The notes beneath the pieces are model-generated. The model searched no databases, was not told the origin of the DNA, and was given only the letters and a program-made list of their open reading frames with translations. From the NCBI RefSeq assembly GCF_003025555.1, contig NZ_PYMH01000002.1, forward strand, positions 620,001-684,000: a DNA stretch of 64,000 nt. The letters are read 5' to 3'. Numbering within the stretch: position 1 is the stretch's first letter; each line of letters begins with the position of its first letter. Positions 1-9,377 of this stretch are shown one piece after another. The stretch comes from Photobacterium lutimaris. GTDB taxonomy: Bacteria > Pseudomonadota > Gammaproteobacteria > Enterobacterales > Vibrionaceae. Both the position numbers and the translations under genes were made by a program.

Positions 1-1
1 C

Positions 2-1951
2 ACCGAACTGTTCACTTACCTCAGTAATTCAACCAGCTTTGGTTCCGATGATATCCGCTCGCAAGTCTTGACGAATCAAGGCTGGACTGGACTTTTTGAA
101 TACCTCAAGGTGCAATTTTCTACCGACCGCAACGCTCTGCTGACAGATGCGGCACTTACTACCGCAGCAGAAAAAGGGGTCACGTTAGAAGCCAAAGTCT
201 ATCCGTTATCAGGTAAAAAAATGCACGATTTTTTATCGAGCAGAGACAATCATTACCTGACCCGCTATATCCCAGATGACACTATGTTTTCAGCCGGTTC
301 CTCAGGCTTTTTCTTCACATGGCGCCCAGAAAACGAGACTTACCTGCTGTGTGACACGACCAACAACAAGGACACCTGCCGTGCCTACCCAATCCTGACA
401 CCGGATGCTGGTTTTACTTCTCTTGAAGACATCAAGACACCACTATTCGATATCGGTATCACTATCGATCAGGTCAACGGTTTCAAACTGAGCGATAATA
501 TTGTCGCTGAGTTCATCGGTGATGATTTCTTTACCGTGCGCTACTGGAGTCGTATTGCCGCCAACGAGTGGACGATCCAAGACACGGGAGTCTGGGCTCC
601 CACCACCGTATCAGGCAAGCCGGTGATCAGGTTCGATATACCGGATATCATCAAGCAGCTAGCCGATGACTACCCATACAATGGCCGCAACCTGTTCCTT
701 GTCGAAGACCGGGGGTTCGTCAATATCGGTGAGGTATTGCTAAAACTGTCAGAGTTCAACTTCTCAGGTTTTGACAATGATGCCAAGGCCCAAATCTTTG
801 CCGCCGCCACCCGAGACAACCTGCCACCGTTTGGTGAATGTGCCTTCGGTGACACCCGCTTTGCCAATGAAGGGTTGTTCCTCAACGCCGTGACTGAATG
901 TGGTGGTGATGAGCGGTTCACGACCCAAGCAGTCAACGATTTGGTGGATAAAACCCTGGTACAAATCAGCAATGATGGGGAAATCACCGCCCATATCCTA
1001 CGCAATGACAACAGCTGGGAGCATTACCGCAACACTCTCGAAGAAGCTGGCTCCCGCAATTGGTCTCTTACTGAAGAGGGCTACTTGAAACTCGTCGGTG
1101 ATACCAACATTGAAGATGAATTCGACTATTGGTCGCTGACCAGTTACGAATACCAACAGAAGCTACTGGCGATTAAGGTATTCAGCCAACAGGGCCAGCA
1201 AGCCCAAATATCTAGCTTAATGGCCCGCGAATATATACCAGGCACATTGGCTGCCTGCCTTGATGGCGACTCGGGCTGGGATCAAACCACGACCACACCT
1301 ATGGTCAAAGAAAGCCTCTCAAGCTACAACGATCACGTTCAGCAGTGTAAGCAAGTTTGGTTTGGTCGAAACCCTGTATTTAGTGAAGGGCTACTCATTG
1401 GACAAACCGGCAACAATAGCGATGATAAAGCCCTGACATTTGCCAGTGACAGTTCACGCTACCTAAAACTGAGTGATAATTTTAAAGGGGAATATTTCTT
1501 AGGCAGCTATGTCGATCAAGACGGTTGTGGTTTTAACTTCGACATTCGTTGGAAGATTGAGGAAGACGGGACCCTATACTACGAAGCCATTGATGGCTCG
1601 ATGAACGAACGGATCCAGCTTACCGATACCGACGGTTTGAAACTGGCCATCAAAGCCTTCAACCACCAAACCCGCTGGCAAACAGATGAAACCTTGCTCT
1701 ATGGCAGCGATGAAGGTGAGGTTTGGAGTGATATTGTCACGCTGATTGATGCCAGCCAAGTGCCAAATGTTGTGCCCGTCGAACCACCGCCTCCGGTTGA
1801 AGAAGAGACACCACCAGAGGGTGAGACCCCACCAGCTGAAGGTGAAACACCGCCGGCTGAAGAAGAGCCTGCGGGGCCTCCTGGCGGCACGATCCTCAAC
1901 GATGGCCAGAGCTGTGCCTACCTTGAAGTGCCTGAAAATCCTGTTCCGTAA
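2..1951 (+). CDS. Large exported-looking protein of unknown function, 5' end outside the window
   Basis: The reading frame is open from base 2 through to a TAA at 1951, so the true start lies upstream and 649 C-terminal residues are visible. I do not recognise the family. The visible part is hydrophilic, has about eight scattered cysteines and no internal membrane segment, which fits a periplasmic or surface protein with disulfides; this is inference because the N-terminus is missing. The last about 60 residues form a low-complexity Pro/Glu/Thr tail with the short repeat EGETPPA, followed by a short segment with one Cys. An in-frame TTG at 68 could be mistaken for the start, but the frame continues upstream of it. 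A strong terminator hairpin follows 20 bp after the stop, so this is the last gene of its transcript. Confidence 0.75.
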   Translation, partial: TELFTYLSNSTSFGSDDIRSQVLTNQGWTGLFEYLKVQFSTDRNALLTDAALTTAAEKGVTLEAKVYPLSGKKMHDFLSSRDNHYLTRYIPDDTMFSAGSSGFFFTWRPENETYLLCDTTNNKDTCRAYPILTPDAGFTSLEDIKTPLFDIGITIDQVNGFKLSDNIVAEFIGDDFFTVRYWSRIAANEWTIQDTGVWAPTTVSGKPVIRFDIPDIIKQLADDYPYNGRNLFLVEDRGFVNIGEVLLKLSEFNFSGFDNDAKAQIFAAATRDNLPPFGECAFGDTRFANEGLFLNAVTECGGDERFTTQAVNDLVDKTLVQISNDGEITAHILRNDNSWEHYRNTLEEAGSRNWSLTEEGYLKLVGDTNIEDEFDYWSLTSYEYQQKLLAIKVFSQQGQQAQISSLMAREYIPGTLAACLDGDSGWDQTTTTPMVKESLSSYNDHVQQCKQVWFGRNPVFSEGLLIGQTGNNSDDKALTFASDSSRYLKLSDNFKGEYFLGSYVDQDGCGFNFDIRWKIEEDGTLYYEAIDGSMNERIQLTDTDGLKLAIKAFNHQTRWQTDETLLYGSDEGEVWSDIVTLIDASQVPNVVPVEPPPPVEEETPPEGETPPAEGETPPAEEEPAGPPGGTILNDGQSCAYLEVPENPVP

Positions 1952-1971
1952 TTGGCACCAAGATGATAAAG

Positions 1972-1994
1972 AAGCCCGGGAAACCGGGCTTTTT
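1972..1994 (+). terminator. Rho-independent terminator after the first gene
   Basis: An 8-bp perfect stem (AAGCCCGG with CCGGGCTT) closes on a GAAA tetraloop and runs into five T residues. It ends the transcript of the unknown gene upstream. Confidence 0.85.
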
Positions 1995-2114
1995 GCATCG
2001 ACTTACCCTCCCAGAATGCTATCCCCCCGTCACGCAAAACAAGAAATGATAAGCCCGACTGGTTTAGAATATCGAAGAGAGAGCAAATCGATCAGTCAAT
2101 GAAAGGTAGGGTGA

Positions 2115-2930
2115 ATGATCACTTGGAAACAACCACTAACAGGCTATGAATGGCTGATCCACCAGATATGGTATCTGGAGGTGGAACACGGTGACACCAT
2201 TGAACAACTGCCACAGCTCATCCCAAATCCTAGGGCGCATCTTCTCTTTACCCCAATGAAGCAAAGCTTCAGTTATCAGGGCAGTAGTAAGCACATTTCC
2301 GGCCAAGGCAGTCACTTACTTGCAGCCAGTGATCAACTGCTCACCCTTGTCGACACCGCGCCACTTAGGCGAATCGGTATTACTTTTCGGCCTGAAGGGC
2401 TCTATCTATTGAACAAAGCCAGCAAAGATCTGATCAATCAGTGTGGCTGGTTTGATTGGCTAACACCCATGTTTGATAACCAGTTTCAAAATGCCTTATG
2501 GCAGTGCCGATCTAAGAAAAACATTATCGGTTGTATTAACCGCCAAATTGACGCATTAAGTTTGGCCACTAATATCGATAAGCCATTCTCCATATCGCAA
2601 AAAGCGATTACGGCCATGGAACAGCATGACTTAGATATAAATACCCTGGCAGAACAATGCGCTTGCTCGAGACGTACACTGGAGCGTAGCTTTCGCCAAG
2701 TCACGGGGTTAAGTATCAAGAACTACCAGCTGATGATGAAACTAGAGCAAATGATTTTAGCTCTCTACAAGCAACCCGGAGACATCGATTGGGCGACATT
2801 TTCGCAGCAGTTTGGCTTTAGCGACCAGTCGCATTTGATTCGACAGATCAAGCAGCAACTCAAACGTACACCTTCCCGCTACCTAGAGAAAAGGGATTTG
2901 ACTATCGACATCTACGGTGATTTTGAATAA
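2115..2930 (+). CDS. AraC/XylS-family transcriptional regulator
   Basis: This 271-residue protein has a C-terminal AraC-type double helix-turn-helix. The first helix pair includes LAEQCACSRRTLERSFRQVT (about residues 176-195) and the second is in the segment WATFSQQFGFSDQSHLIRQI, followed by the usual K..P..Y ending (RTPSRYLEKR). The N-terminal half resembles the small ligand or effector domain seen in DUF6597-type AraC proteins (PxxxxHLLFT region near residue 40), but no ligand can be named. The ATG at 2115 is preceded by AGGTAGGG, a good ribosome site. It is encoded alone, between a terminator upstream and a GNAT gene 87 bp downstream, which may be a target or co-transcribed. Family assignment is firm; the regulated pathway is unknown. 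Confidence 0.85.
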   Translation: MITWKQPLTGYEWLIHQIWYLEVEHGDTIEQLPQLIPNPRAHLLFTPMKQSFSYQGSSKHISGQGSHLLAASDQLLTLVDTAPLRRIGITFRPEGLYLLNKASKDLINQCGWFDWLTPMFDNQFQNALWQCRSKKNIIGCINRQIDALSLATNIDKPFSISQKAITAMEQHDLDINTLAEQCACSRRTLERSFRQVTGLSIKNYQLMMKLEQMILALYKQPGDIDWATFSQQFGFSDQSHLIRQIKQQLKRTPSRYLEKRDLTIDIYGDFE

Positions 2931-3017
2931 CACAGCCTTTTATTTTTCTTTTGTCGCAAAAGTCCAATAGCTATCGAATCAGGTTGGTTAATATAGCCGC
3001 AAGAAAACGAGGTCGTT

Positions 3018-3638
3018 ATGTCAAAATCAAAAGAAAACCCAAGGTCAAATTCAGAGTCATATTCACAATTAAAACAAGGTGAGTCAGTCGCGTTTCACGA
3101 CACATTGACCATCAGGCTTATTCAACCAGCGGACTTGAGCGAGATCATCACCATGCTTGGCGATGACAGGGTAAACCAATACCTCTTTTTTGCTCCAGCG
3201 GATGAGAGCTTGTACCAAGACTTCTTCACGCCAATTATTGAGAACACCCAACACGCGATTAGCGACGAAATTTGGCCAGATAACCCTACTTTCGTTATCC
3301 GCGACCAGCAGGATCGCTACATGGGGATGGCCGCTATCACTCAGGTCATGTTCTGTGTAGGCAATTATGAAGTGGGATACCAACTGCCCGTTCACGCTTG
3401 GGGGCAAGGTATCGCCACTAGCGCCTGCCAACTGATGACAGAAATTGGCTTTAGCGAATTAGGCAGTCACAAAATCAGCGCAGATTGCTACGGCACCAAT
3501 ATTGGTTCATACAAAACGCTGGAAAAATGTGGCTACCAACGTGAAGGATGCCAAAAGGACTATTACAAGCTCGAGCAAGGCTTCGACGATAAAGTCTACT
3601 ATGGTATGACAGCTGTACAGTTTACCGCCCAACAATAA
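3018..3638 (+). CDS. GNAT-family N-acetyltransferase
   Basis: The 206-residue product has a single GNAT fold of the RimJ/RimL-like type. It shows the N-terminal TIRLIQPADLSEI entry strand, a central YEVGYQLPVHAWGQGIATSA segment containing the acetyl-CoA pyrophosphate-binding loop (Q-x-x-G-x-A/G form, WGQGIA), and the late N..S.K.LEKCGYQREG motif. It should transfer an acetyl group from acetyl-CoA to an amine, either a small molecule or a protein N-terminus; the substrate cannot be read from sequence. About 20 extra polar residues precede the domain. The start at 3018 has GAGGT five bases upstream. A weak hairpin follows the stop. Confidence 0.85.
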   Translation: MSKSKENPRSNSESYSQLKQGESVAFHDTLTIRLIQPADLSEIITMLGDDRVNQYLFFAPADESLYQDFFTPIIENTQHAISDEIWPDNPTFVIRDQQDRYMGMAAITQVMFCVGNYEVGYQLPVHAWGQGIATSACQLMTEIGFSELGSHKISADCYGTNIGSYKTLEKCGYQREGCQKDYYKLEQGFDDKVYYGMTAVQFTAQQ

Positions 3639-3650
3639 CGTAACAATATC

Positions 3651-3672
3651 AACCTAGGCATTCGCCTGGGTT
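3651..3672 (+). terminator. Possible terminator after the GNAT gene
   Basis: A 9-bp stem with one G-T pair (AACCTAGGC and GCCTGGGTT) and an ATTC loop lies 12 bp after the stop. The following T tract is poor (GTCATTCT), so termination may be weak. Confidence 0.45.
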
Positions 3673-3864
3673 GTCATTCTCTAAAATCACCCTTTGCCGT
3701 GAAAGATCATGTAATAACAAGCAACTTCGACCTTGCACAGGTCACATTCGAGTCACCTTTCTCCGTCGAATATTTGCTCGTCATCACACCCACCCAACAC
3801 CAACCATCTCTTAACAATTCAAACACATTACAATAGCCATAATAAAAATAAGAGATCATGGAAG

Positions 3865-5484
3865 ATGCGCCTTACAATTGCCAACAAACTGCTGCTTACC
3901 CTATTTTCTGTTTTCACTATCGTATTGGTCAGCAGCCTCATCTATGAGGCCGGACAGCAAAAGAAACTGCTGGAATCGGTGATCAGAGAGCAAACCCTCG
4001 ATAAAGCCGGTAACTATTTTGATAGCTTAAATATGATGATGCTCACCGGCACCATGTCGCAAAAAGAAACCCTGCGTGAAAAAGTACTCTCCCACAGTGG
4101 CATTGAAAATGTTCGGGTGATCCGTGGCCCCGGCATTACCCAGTTCTTCGGCCCCGGCTTGGACAACCAAGCTCCGGTAGACAGTTTTGACCAACGGGCG
4201 CTGGCTGGCGAAACCATTACGGAAACCATTACCTCAGAAAACGGCAAAAAATTATTAGTCGCCCTACCGATGAAAGCCCGTGCTGACTACCGAGGCACCA
4301 ACTGCTTGCAGTGTCATATCGTGCCTGAGCACGAAGTACTTGGCGTGGTTAGGCTGGAGTATAATTTGGTTCCGCTCTACCAACGGGTAAACCAGCAATT
4401 GCTGTCAGCTGGCAGTATTATGGCTGCTATCGCCGCGACGGGATTCCTGTTCACCTTGTTTATGATTCGCCGGATTATCGTCAAGCCGCTAAAGCGGCTG
4501 TCAGGTTACATGCGAACCACCAGCAAGAATAAAGATCTAAGCCAGCGCCTGAATGAAAAACGAGAGGATGAAATCGGTGAGCTGTGTAATAGCTACGACC
4601 AGATGCTGGATAACTTCTCTGGCAGCTTGATGCAAGTCCAGCAAACCTCAGAATCGCTAACCGAGCAAGCCAATCATTTAATTTCAGTCTCCTCCCAGAC
4701 CACTCAGGCAGCCGATAGCCAGCGAGTTGAAACCAGTGAAATGTTCAGTGCCATCGATACGATGCAGCACCAGCAACATAATATCGAGCAGCGCACCACA
4801 GAATCCGCCACATTGAGCCAGCATGCCGCTGAATCGGCAATGACCGGTACCCAGCTCGCCGCTGAAGCCGGTGACAGTATCCAGCTACTGGTCAAAGACA
4901 TCGAACATGTGAAGCTCAAAATCGATCACCTCAATCAACAAAGCCTACAGGTCGGCACTATTCTTGATGTGATCCGCAACATTGCCGAGCAAACCAACTT
5001 ACTGGCGCTAAACGCGGCCATTGAAGCGGCAAGAGCGGGTGAACAAGGACGGGGTTTTGCCGTCGTTGCCGATGAAGTCAGGAGCCTTGCCACGCGTACC
5101 CACCAGGCCACCGGCGATATTCAAACCATTATTGAAACCCTGCACAATGGCTGCGAGGCCTCTGCAGATGCTATCGACAATACTTGCCAAACTGCTTATG
5201 ACAAAGTTGGTACTATCCAAGAGTTGTCTGCCGCTCTTTCATCGATGGGCGATCAAATACAGGTCGTCAACACTCATGCCATCGACATTCAACAACAAAG
5301 TGCTCGCCAAGCCTCATTGGCAGATGGTATCCGTTCAAAAGTCGACACCATCACCCGACATGCAGACGATACCGCTACTCATGCCCTATCCTCGAAAGAA
5401 ATTAGCGTAAATCTTGAACACTTAGTAGAACAATTAGAGCGATTACTGCATCAATTTACCCTTTCAGGCAATAACAAGGGTTGA
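3865..5484 (+). CDS. Methyl-accepting chemotaxis protein with a c-type haem sensor domain (DUF3365/Tll0287-like)
   Basis: The frame is open from 3733, but I place the start at ATG 3865 because [17 protein letters not shown] then forms a proper N-terminal membrane anchor; this gives 539 residues. A periplasmic domain of about 150 residues follows, with a CLQCH haem-attachment motif at Cys147-His151. TM2 is at about 184-207, then a HAMP domain (about 208-260), coiled coil, and the conserved signalling tip beginning at about Asn372 ([20 protein letters not shown]). It should relay a redox, gas or ligand signal sensed by the periplasmic haem domain to CheA/CheW. Haem attachment is inferred from the CxxCH motif and from knowledge that DUF3365-type sensors bind haem c. 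It stands alone, 102 bp upstream of asnS. No pentapeptide CheR tether is present at the C-terminus. Confidence 0.9.
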   Translation: MRLTIANKLLLTLFSVFTIVLVSSLIYEAGQQKKLLESVIREQTLDKAGNYFDSLNMMMLTGTMSQKETLREKVLSHSGIENVRVIRGPGITQFFGPGLDNQAPVDSFDQRALAGETITETITSENGKKLLVALPMKARADYRGTNCLQCHIVPEHEVLGVVRLEYNLVPLYQRVNQQLLSAGSIMAAIAATGFLFTLFMIRRIIVKPLKRLSGYMRTTSKNKDLSQRLNEKREDEIGELCNSYDQMLDNFSGSLMQVQQTSESLTEQANHLISVSSQTTQAADSQRVETSEMFSAIDTMQHQQHNIEQRTTESATLSQHAAESAMTGTQLAAEAGDSIQLLVKDIEHVKLKIDHLNQQSLQVGTILDVIRNIAEQTNLLALNAAIEAARAGEQGRGFAVVADEVRSLATRTHQATGDIQTIIETLHNGCEASADAIDNTCQTAYDKVGTIQELSAALSSMGDQIQVVNTHAIDIQQQSARQASLADGIRSKVDTITRHADDTATHALSSKEISVNLEHLVEQLERLLHQFTLSGNNKG

Positions 5485-5586
5485 TGCTAAACGTAAGACA
5501 GGTAATATGGTCTCCTTGGACTGTGTATTGGGATAAAATACTCGGCAATACACAAATAAAGTGCCTTAACGGAGAATAATTTACAC

Positions 5587-6987
5587 ATGACTTACGCGCC
5601 TGTAACAGACGTACTTAGCGGTAAGCTAGCGGTTGACAGTGAAGTCACTGTCCGCGGCTGGATCCGTTCACGTCGTGATTCCAAAGCTGGGATCTCTTTC
5701 CTTGCCATTTATGACGGCTCTTGTTTCGACCCGATTCAGGCCGTGGTCCCTAATGAGTTAAATAATTACCAGGAAGAAGTGCTTAAGCTGACAACTGGTT
5801 GCTCTGTTGAGGTCACAGGTAAGATTGTTGAATCACCAGCAAAAGGTCAGGATTTCGAACTAGCAGCAACTGAAGTAAAAGTGGTTGGTTGGGTTGAAGA
5901 TGCAGATACTTACCCGATGGCGAAAACTCGTCACTCAATCGAGTACCTTCGTGAAGTGGCACACCTTCGCCCTCGTACCAATGTAATCGGTGCGGTTGCT
6001 CGTGTTCGTAACTGCCTATCTCAGGCTATCCACCGTTTCTACCACGAGCAGGGCTTCTTCTGGATGTCTGCACCACTTATCACTGCATCTGATGCAGAAG
6101 GTGCTGGTGAAATGTTCCGCGTTTCAACGCTGGACTTGGTGAACACACCAATGACCGATGCTGGCGAAGTGGATTTCGACAAAGACTTCTTCGGTAAAGA
6201 AACGTTCCTGACGGTTTCTGGCCAGTTGAACGCTGAAGCATATGCTTGTGCACTTAGCAAGGTATACACATTCGGCCCGACTTTCCGAGCTGAGAACTCA
6301 AACACCAGCCGCCACCTAGCGGAATTCTGGATGGTTGAGCCTGAAGTCGCATTTGCTGAGCTTGACGATGTGGCTAAGCTTGCAGAAGACATGCTGAAGT
6401 ACGTATTCAAAGCGGTACTTGAAGAGCGCCGTGATGACCTTGAGTTCTTTGCTCAGCGTATCAACAAAGATGCAATCACTCGTCTAGAGCAGTTTGTTTC
6501 TTCTGACTTTGCCCAGGTTGATTACACCGACGCAATCCAGATCCTGAAAGACTCTGGCCGTGAGTTTGAGTTCGATGTTGAATGGGGCATCGATATGTCT
6601 TCTGAGCACGAGCGCTACCTGGCTGAAGAGCACTTCAAAGCACCGGTTGTCGTTAAAAACTACCCGAAAGACATCAAAGCGTTCTACATGCGTATGAACG
6701 AAGATGGCAAGACAGTTGCGGCAATGGACGTTCTTGCTCCGGGCATCGGTGAGATCATCGGTGGTTCTCAGCGTGAAGAACGCCTAGAGCTTCTAGACAA
6801 GCGTATGGTTGAGATGAACATCGACCCTGAGCACATGAGCTGGTACCGCGACCTACGTCGCTACGGCACCGTGCCGCACTCAGGTTTCGGTCTGGGCTTC
6901 GAGCGTCTAGTCACTTACGTGACAGGTATGGCTAACATCCGTGATGTGATCCCATTCCCACGTGCGCCACGCTCTGCAAACTTCTAA
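5587..6987 (+). CDS. asnS: Asparaginyl-tRNA synthetase
   Basis: AsnS charges tRNA-Asn with asparagine in the cytoplasm. The 466-residue length equals that of enterobacterial AsnS. An N-terminal OB-fold anticodon-binding domain ([19 protein letters not shown] region) is followed by a class IIb catalytic core. Motif 2 is in the [20 protein letters not shown] stretch and motif 3 in the C-terminal [10 protein letters not shown] segment. The ATG at 5587 has GGAG 13-16 bases upstream. Codon use is visibly biased, as expected for a highly expressed gene. It is followed by a strong terminator and appears monocistronic. In E. coli asnS also lies near aspC, as it does here. Confidence 0.98.
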   Translation: MTYAPVTDVLSGKLAVDSEVTVRGWIRSRRDSKAGISFLAIYDGSCFDPIQAVVPNELNNYQEEVLKLTTGCSVEVTGKIVESPAKGQDFELAATEVKVVGWVEDADTYPMAKTRHSIEYLREVAHLRPRTNVIGAVARVRNCLSQAIHRFYHEQGFFWMSAPLITASDAEGAGEMFRVSTLDLVNTPMTDAGEVDFDKDFFGKETFLTVSGQLNAEAYACALSKVYTFGPTFRAENSNTSRHLAEFWMVEPEVAFAELDDVAKLAEDMLKYVFKAVLEERRDDLEFFAQRINKDAITRLEQFVSSDFAQVDYTDAIQILKDSGREFEFDVEWGIDMSSEHERYLAEEHFKAPVVVKNYPKDIKAFYMRMNEDGKTVAAMDVLAPGIGEIIGGSQREERLELLDKRMVEMNIDPEHMSWYRDLRRYGTVPHSGFGLGFERLVTYVTGMANIRDVIPFPRAPRSANF

Positions 6988-7010
6988 CACCTAATCATTG
7001 TTAGAAAAAT

Positions 7011-7044
7011 ACAGGACGAGCTTTATGCTCGTCCTGTTTGTTTT
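7011..7044 (+). terminator. Rho-independent terminator of asnS
   Basis: A perfect 10-bp stem (ACAGGACGAG with CTCGTCCTGT) and a 7-base loop precede TTGTTTT, 23 bp after the asnS stop. Confidence 0.9.
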
Positions 7045-7224
7045 CTACCTCATAAAATACCCCGACCCCCTTACTTTTCCGTCCCCCCTTTATCCCCCAC
7101 TTTTGACATTCGCAGAACATCTACCAAGCGCAATGCGCTATAAATAATATCGCAAAGGCTTGGCCGCTTTTCTTTCTACGATATTTCTGTTTATATGCAG
7201 TGCGAAGCAAAGTATGGAGGCAAC

Positions 7225-7743
7225 ATGGTTAAACGGATAATTGATAGGCTTATTTTCGGTGGGCTATTAATAGCTACGCTGCAAATCCCCATGCTGGCTG
7301 ATCATTACCTGCAATACCTTTCCGGCTTTTATGATGCCACCAGACAACAGGTTAGCAGCTATGAGGATAATGCTCACCGGCACGGCTTTGACAGTGCCGA
7401 AAGCCTGATCGATGCACTGTTACAAGAAAAGAGCTCTATCATCCGGGTCGATGCAGAACAAAAGCGTGATGTTCTCCAACAGCACCAGATGCTTGAGCAG
7501 GCGATAGCAACCCTTTCAAACGGCCACCTGATCGAAAAGGCAGTATATATATTTAATCCGCTAAGGGTCGACGAACTTCAACGGGTGCTCATTCATTTCA
7601 AGCCCGGTATTCCGATTGATGTGGAAAGTATTGTTATCTGTGTAGTCATCGCTTTTGGACTCAACGCCGTGCTGTATATCCCCTTGGTGTTATTTCAACG
7701 CCGCCGGAGCAAAGCCTCTCGCCCGGCCGCCTCCCATGGCTAA
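7225..7743 (+). CDS. DUF2937 family membrane protein
   Basis: The 172-residue protein begins at ATG 7225, which has TGGAGG four bases upstream; an ATG at 7195 in the same frame lacks such a site. It has one transmembrane segment at the N-terminus (IFGGLLIATLQIPMLA), a central soluble region of about 100 residues including the DHYLQYLSGFYDATRQQV stretch, and a second transmembrane segment near the C-terminus (IVICVVIAFGLNAVLYIPLV) followed by a basic tail. This layout matches DUF2937, a family of unknown function found in Vibrionaceae and relatives. Biochemical function is unknown. Confidence 0.75.
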   Translation: MVKRIIDRLIFGGLLIATLQIPMLADHYLQYLSGFYDATRQQVSSYEDNAHRHGFDSAESLIDALLQEKSSIIRVDAEQKRDVLQQHQMLEQAIATLSNGHLIEKAVYIFNPLRVDELQRVLIHFKPGIPIDVESIVICVVIAFGLNAVLYIPLVLFQRRRSKASRPAASHG

Positions 7744-7872
7744 CTGGTGGTGAAAACAGCAGATACGGGGTTAATCGGCACGAGCCAATAGACTTAGTTA
7801 TGGGCTTCGCATAAGCTTATGCCAATCCGCTTGAACCTCTCAAGCCACAGCCAGATACCCAATGAGCCTACT

Positions 7873-8451
7873 ATGATCAGAGATGTCACCCTAGCCCCTG
7901 CCAACCAATGGAAAAAACCCTTCGTTTCCGAGGTGGCTGAAATAATCAACCGGCTCAAAGAGTATGGTTACGATGGTGCTACCCTTGCGCGATTAACGGG
8001 TCTACAAGAGAAAAAACTCTCGGCCTGGATGTCTCGCTACAAGCGTGAGCCTGAAAATATGTCTGATATCCCTTATCCATGCTGGTGTTTCCTTGCAGCA
8101 CTGGCTGGCCGACCAAACATTCAGAATAACGGTCAGCCGCTTGAAGTCGATGCCAGAAAAGTGATGCGCGCGTTCAAACCAACCGCATTTAAAAGCAAGA
8201 GCGCTTTTGAGATGCCGACGGAAAAAGAGTTCAAGCGCGTAATTGGCGACAACACCTTTACGGGGATCACGATTGAAAGCCTTTGTGAGACTTTCCAGTG
8301 GAAGCCAGCCCAGCTAGCCGAGAGCATGACCAAAGGTACACTGCCTTTCTTGAACTGGTGCCTGATCTTAATGCTGTGCGGCTTCAATGTTCAGAAGATG
8401 CTACTGAATGAGCATGAAGGTGAAATTAGTCTGGATGAACAAGCCAGCTAA
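7873..8451 (+). CDS. Conserved protein with two helix-turn-helix-like segments, possible regulator
   Basis: The frame opens at 7819, but MIRDVTLAPANQWKKPF at 7873 looks like the conserved beginning and I use it; neither start has a strong ribosome site. The 192-residue product contains a first HTH-like stretch (YDGATLARLTGLQEKKLSAW, about residues 36-55) and a second similarly organised stretch in the C-terminal half (GITIESLCETFQWKPAQLAE). Both carry the hydrophobic spacing of a DNA-binding trihelix. There is no signal peptide. I infer a DNA-binding or adaptor role; no target is known to me. It ends just before a strong bidirectional terminator shared with the convergent yehS-like gene. Confidence 0.7.
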   Translation: MIRDVTLAPANQWKKPFVSEVAEIINRLKEYGYDGATLARLTGLQEKKLSAWMSRYKREPENMSDIPYPCWCFLAALAGRPNIQNNGQPLEVDARKVMRAFKPTAFKSKSAFEMPTEKEFKRVIGDNTFTGITIESLCETFQWKPAQLAESMTKGTLPFLNWCLILMLCGFNVQKMLLNEHEGEISLDEQAS

Positions 8452-8458
8452 CAGACAC

Positions 8459-8488
8459 AATAAAGGCTGCCCTTGGGCAGCCTTTATT
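8459..8488. terminator. Bidirectional terminator between convergent genes
   Basis: A perfect 13-bp inverted repeat (AATAAAGGCTGCC and its complement) with a CTTG loop has A-rich and T-rich flanks on both sides, so it can stop transcription from either direction. It is closer to the HTH gene upstream than to the yehS-like gene. Confidence 0.88.
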
Positions 8489-8536
8489 CAATCAGTCAAA
8501 ATCCAATCTACCCCATTGCGCGGTTGAAAATCAGAT

Positions 8537-9007
8537 TTACTCAGCCGCTTCCGGGCGGAATTTATTCTGCACCCCGAGCAAAAAGTTACGCAGGATTTGA
8601 TCTTTACACTCACGGTAATGCTTGTTGTCAGGCTTTCTGAAGAAAGCACTAAGCTCATGCTTGCTCAGATTGAAATCAGCACTCTCCATGATTTCAAGAA
8701 TATCTTCCGCTTTATAGTTCAACGCAATACGCAGTTTCATGAAGATCATGTTATTGGTCAGACGCGACTCTGGCTCAGCCTGCGGGCCTTCTTTCTTGCC
8801 ACGTTTTTCATTGATCAAGCCATTTAGAAAAATAGCTAATTCACGATCAGTGCATTTTTTAAATGCCGGATCGTCTTCTTTTTTCAACCAATCACTAACT
8901 TGCTCACGTGTCACCTCGTGTTCCGCTGCAGCAAAAATATTGATCATCGCTGAGTCGTTGAAGTCGAAGGTGTAGCGGATACGTCGCAAGATATCGTTAT
9001 TGAGCAC
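8537..9007 (-). CDS. yehS: YehS-like DUF1456 protein
   Basis: The product has two tandem DUF1456 repeats of about 70 residues. The first begins LNNDILRRIRYTFDFND and ends in the DRELAIFLNGLI segment; the second begins LTNNMIFMKLRIALNYKAED and ends DQILRNFLLGV. E. coli YehS has the same arrangement. I place the start at a GTG at 9007 (156 residues) because AGGA lies six bases upstream and this aligns with the YehS N-terminus; the ORF extends further upstream only through unlikely codons. The tail is basic-acidic (KFRPEAAE). Function is unknown. It converges on the HTH gene. Confidence 0.85.
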   Translation of the reverse strand: MLNNDILRRIRYTFDFNDSAMINIFAAAEHEVTREQVSDWLKKEDDPAFKKCTDRELAIFLNGLINEKRGKKEGPQAEPESRLTNNMIFMKLRIALNYKAEDILEIMESADFNLSKHELSAFFRKPDNKHYRECKDQILRNFLLGVQNKFRPEAAE

Positions 9008-9155
9008 AATAAATCCTAAAAAATAATGCAGCCTTGCCAATATGGCTCGCTGCGAAGTTCTTCTATAGTCTAACAGATATTAATAGCTGAAGATTCAATC
9101 GTGCAACCCAAGCTGGTATAGTGCCACTCCCAGATCAAACCATGAAGTAGACTCA

Positions 9156-9377
9156 ATGAACCAACATCAACCCAACAACCCATTACACGGCCTAACCCTG
9201 CAAAACATCGTGCAAGAACTCGTCGACCATTATGGCTGGGAAGAACTGGGTAAAATCGTCAAAGTGCGTTGTTTCAACAGCGACCCGAGTATCAAGTCGA
9301 GCCTGAAATTCCTGCGTCGCACTGAATGGGCAAGAAAAGAAGTCGAGCAACTGTATCTCGATACTTTTATCATTTAA
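9156..9377 (+). CDS. VF530-family small DNA-binding-like protein (DUF2132)
   Basis: The 73-residue protein matches the VF530 (DUF2132) family, named after the Aliivibrio fischeri protein. The characteristic N-terminal [21 protein letters not shown] helix pair and the [20 protein letters not shown] segment are present. Family members are small helical proteins with a predicted DNA-binding surface; function in the cell is not established. It stands alone, with its stop codon directly abutting a possible gene remnant on the other strand. Confidence 0.85.
   Translation: MNQHQPNNPLHGLTLQNIVQELVDHYGWEELGKIVKVRCFNSDPSIKSSLKFLRRTEWARKEVEQLYLDTFII

Noticed and set aside
5516..5539. TTGGAC and TAAAAT hexamers upstream of asnS as a promoter.
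   Set aside because: The spacer is only 12 bp, too short for a sigma-70 promoter, so I did not list it.
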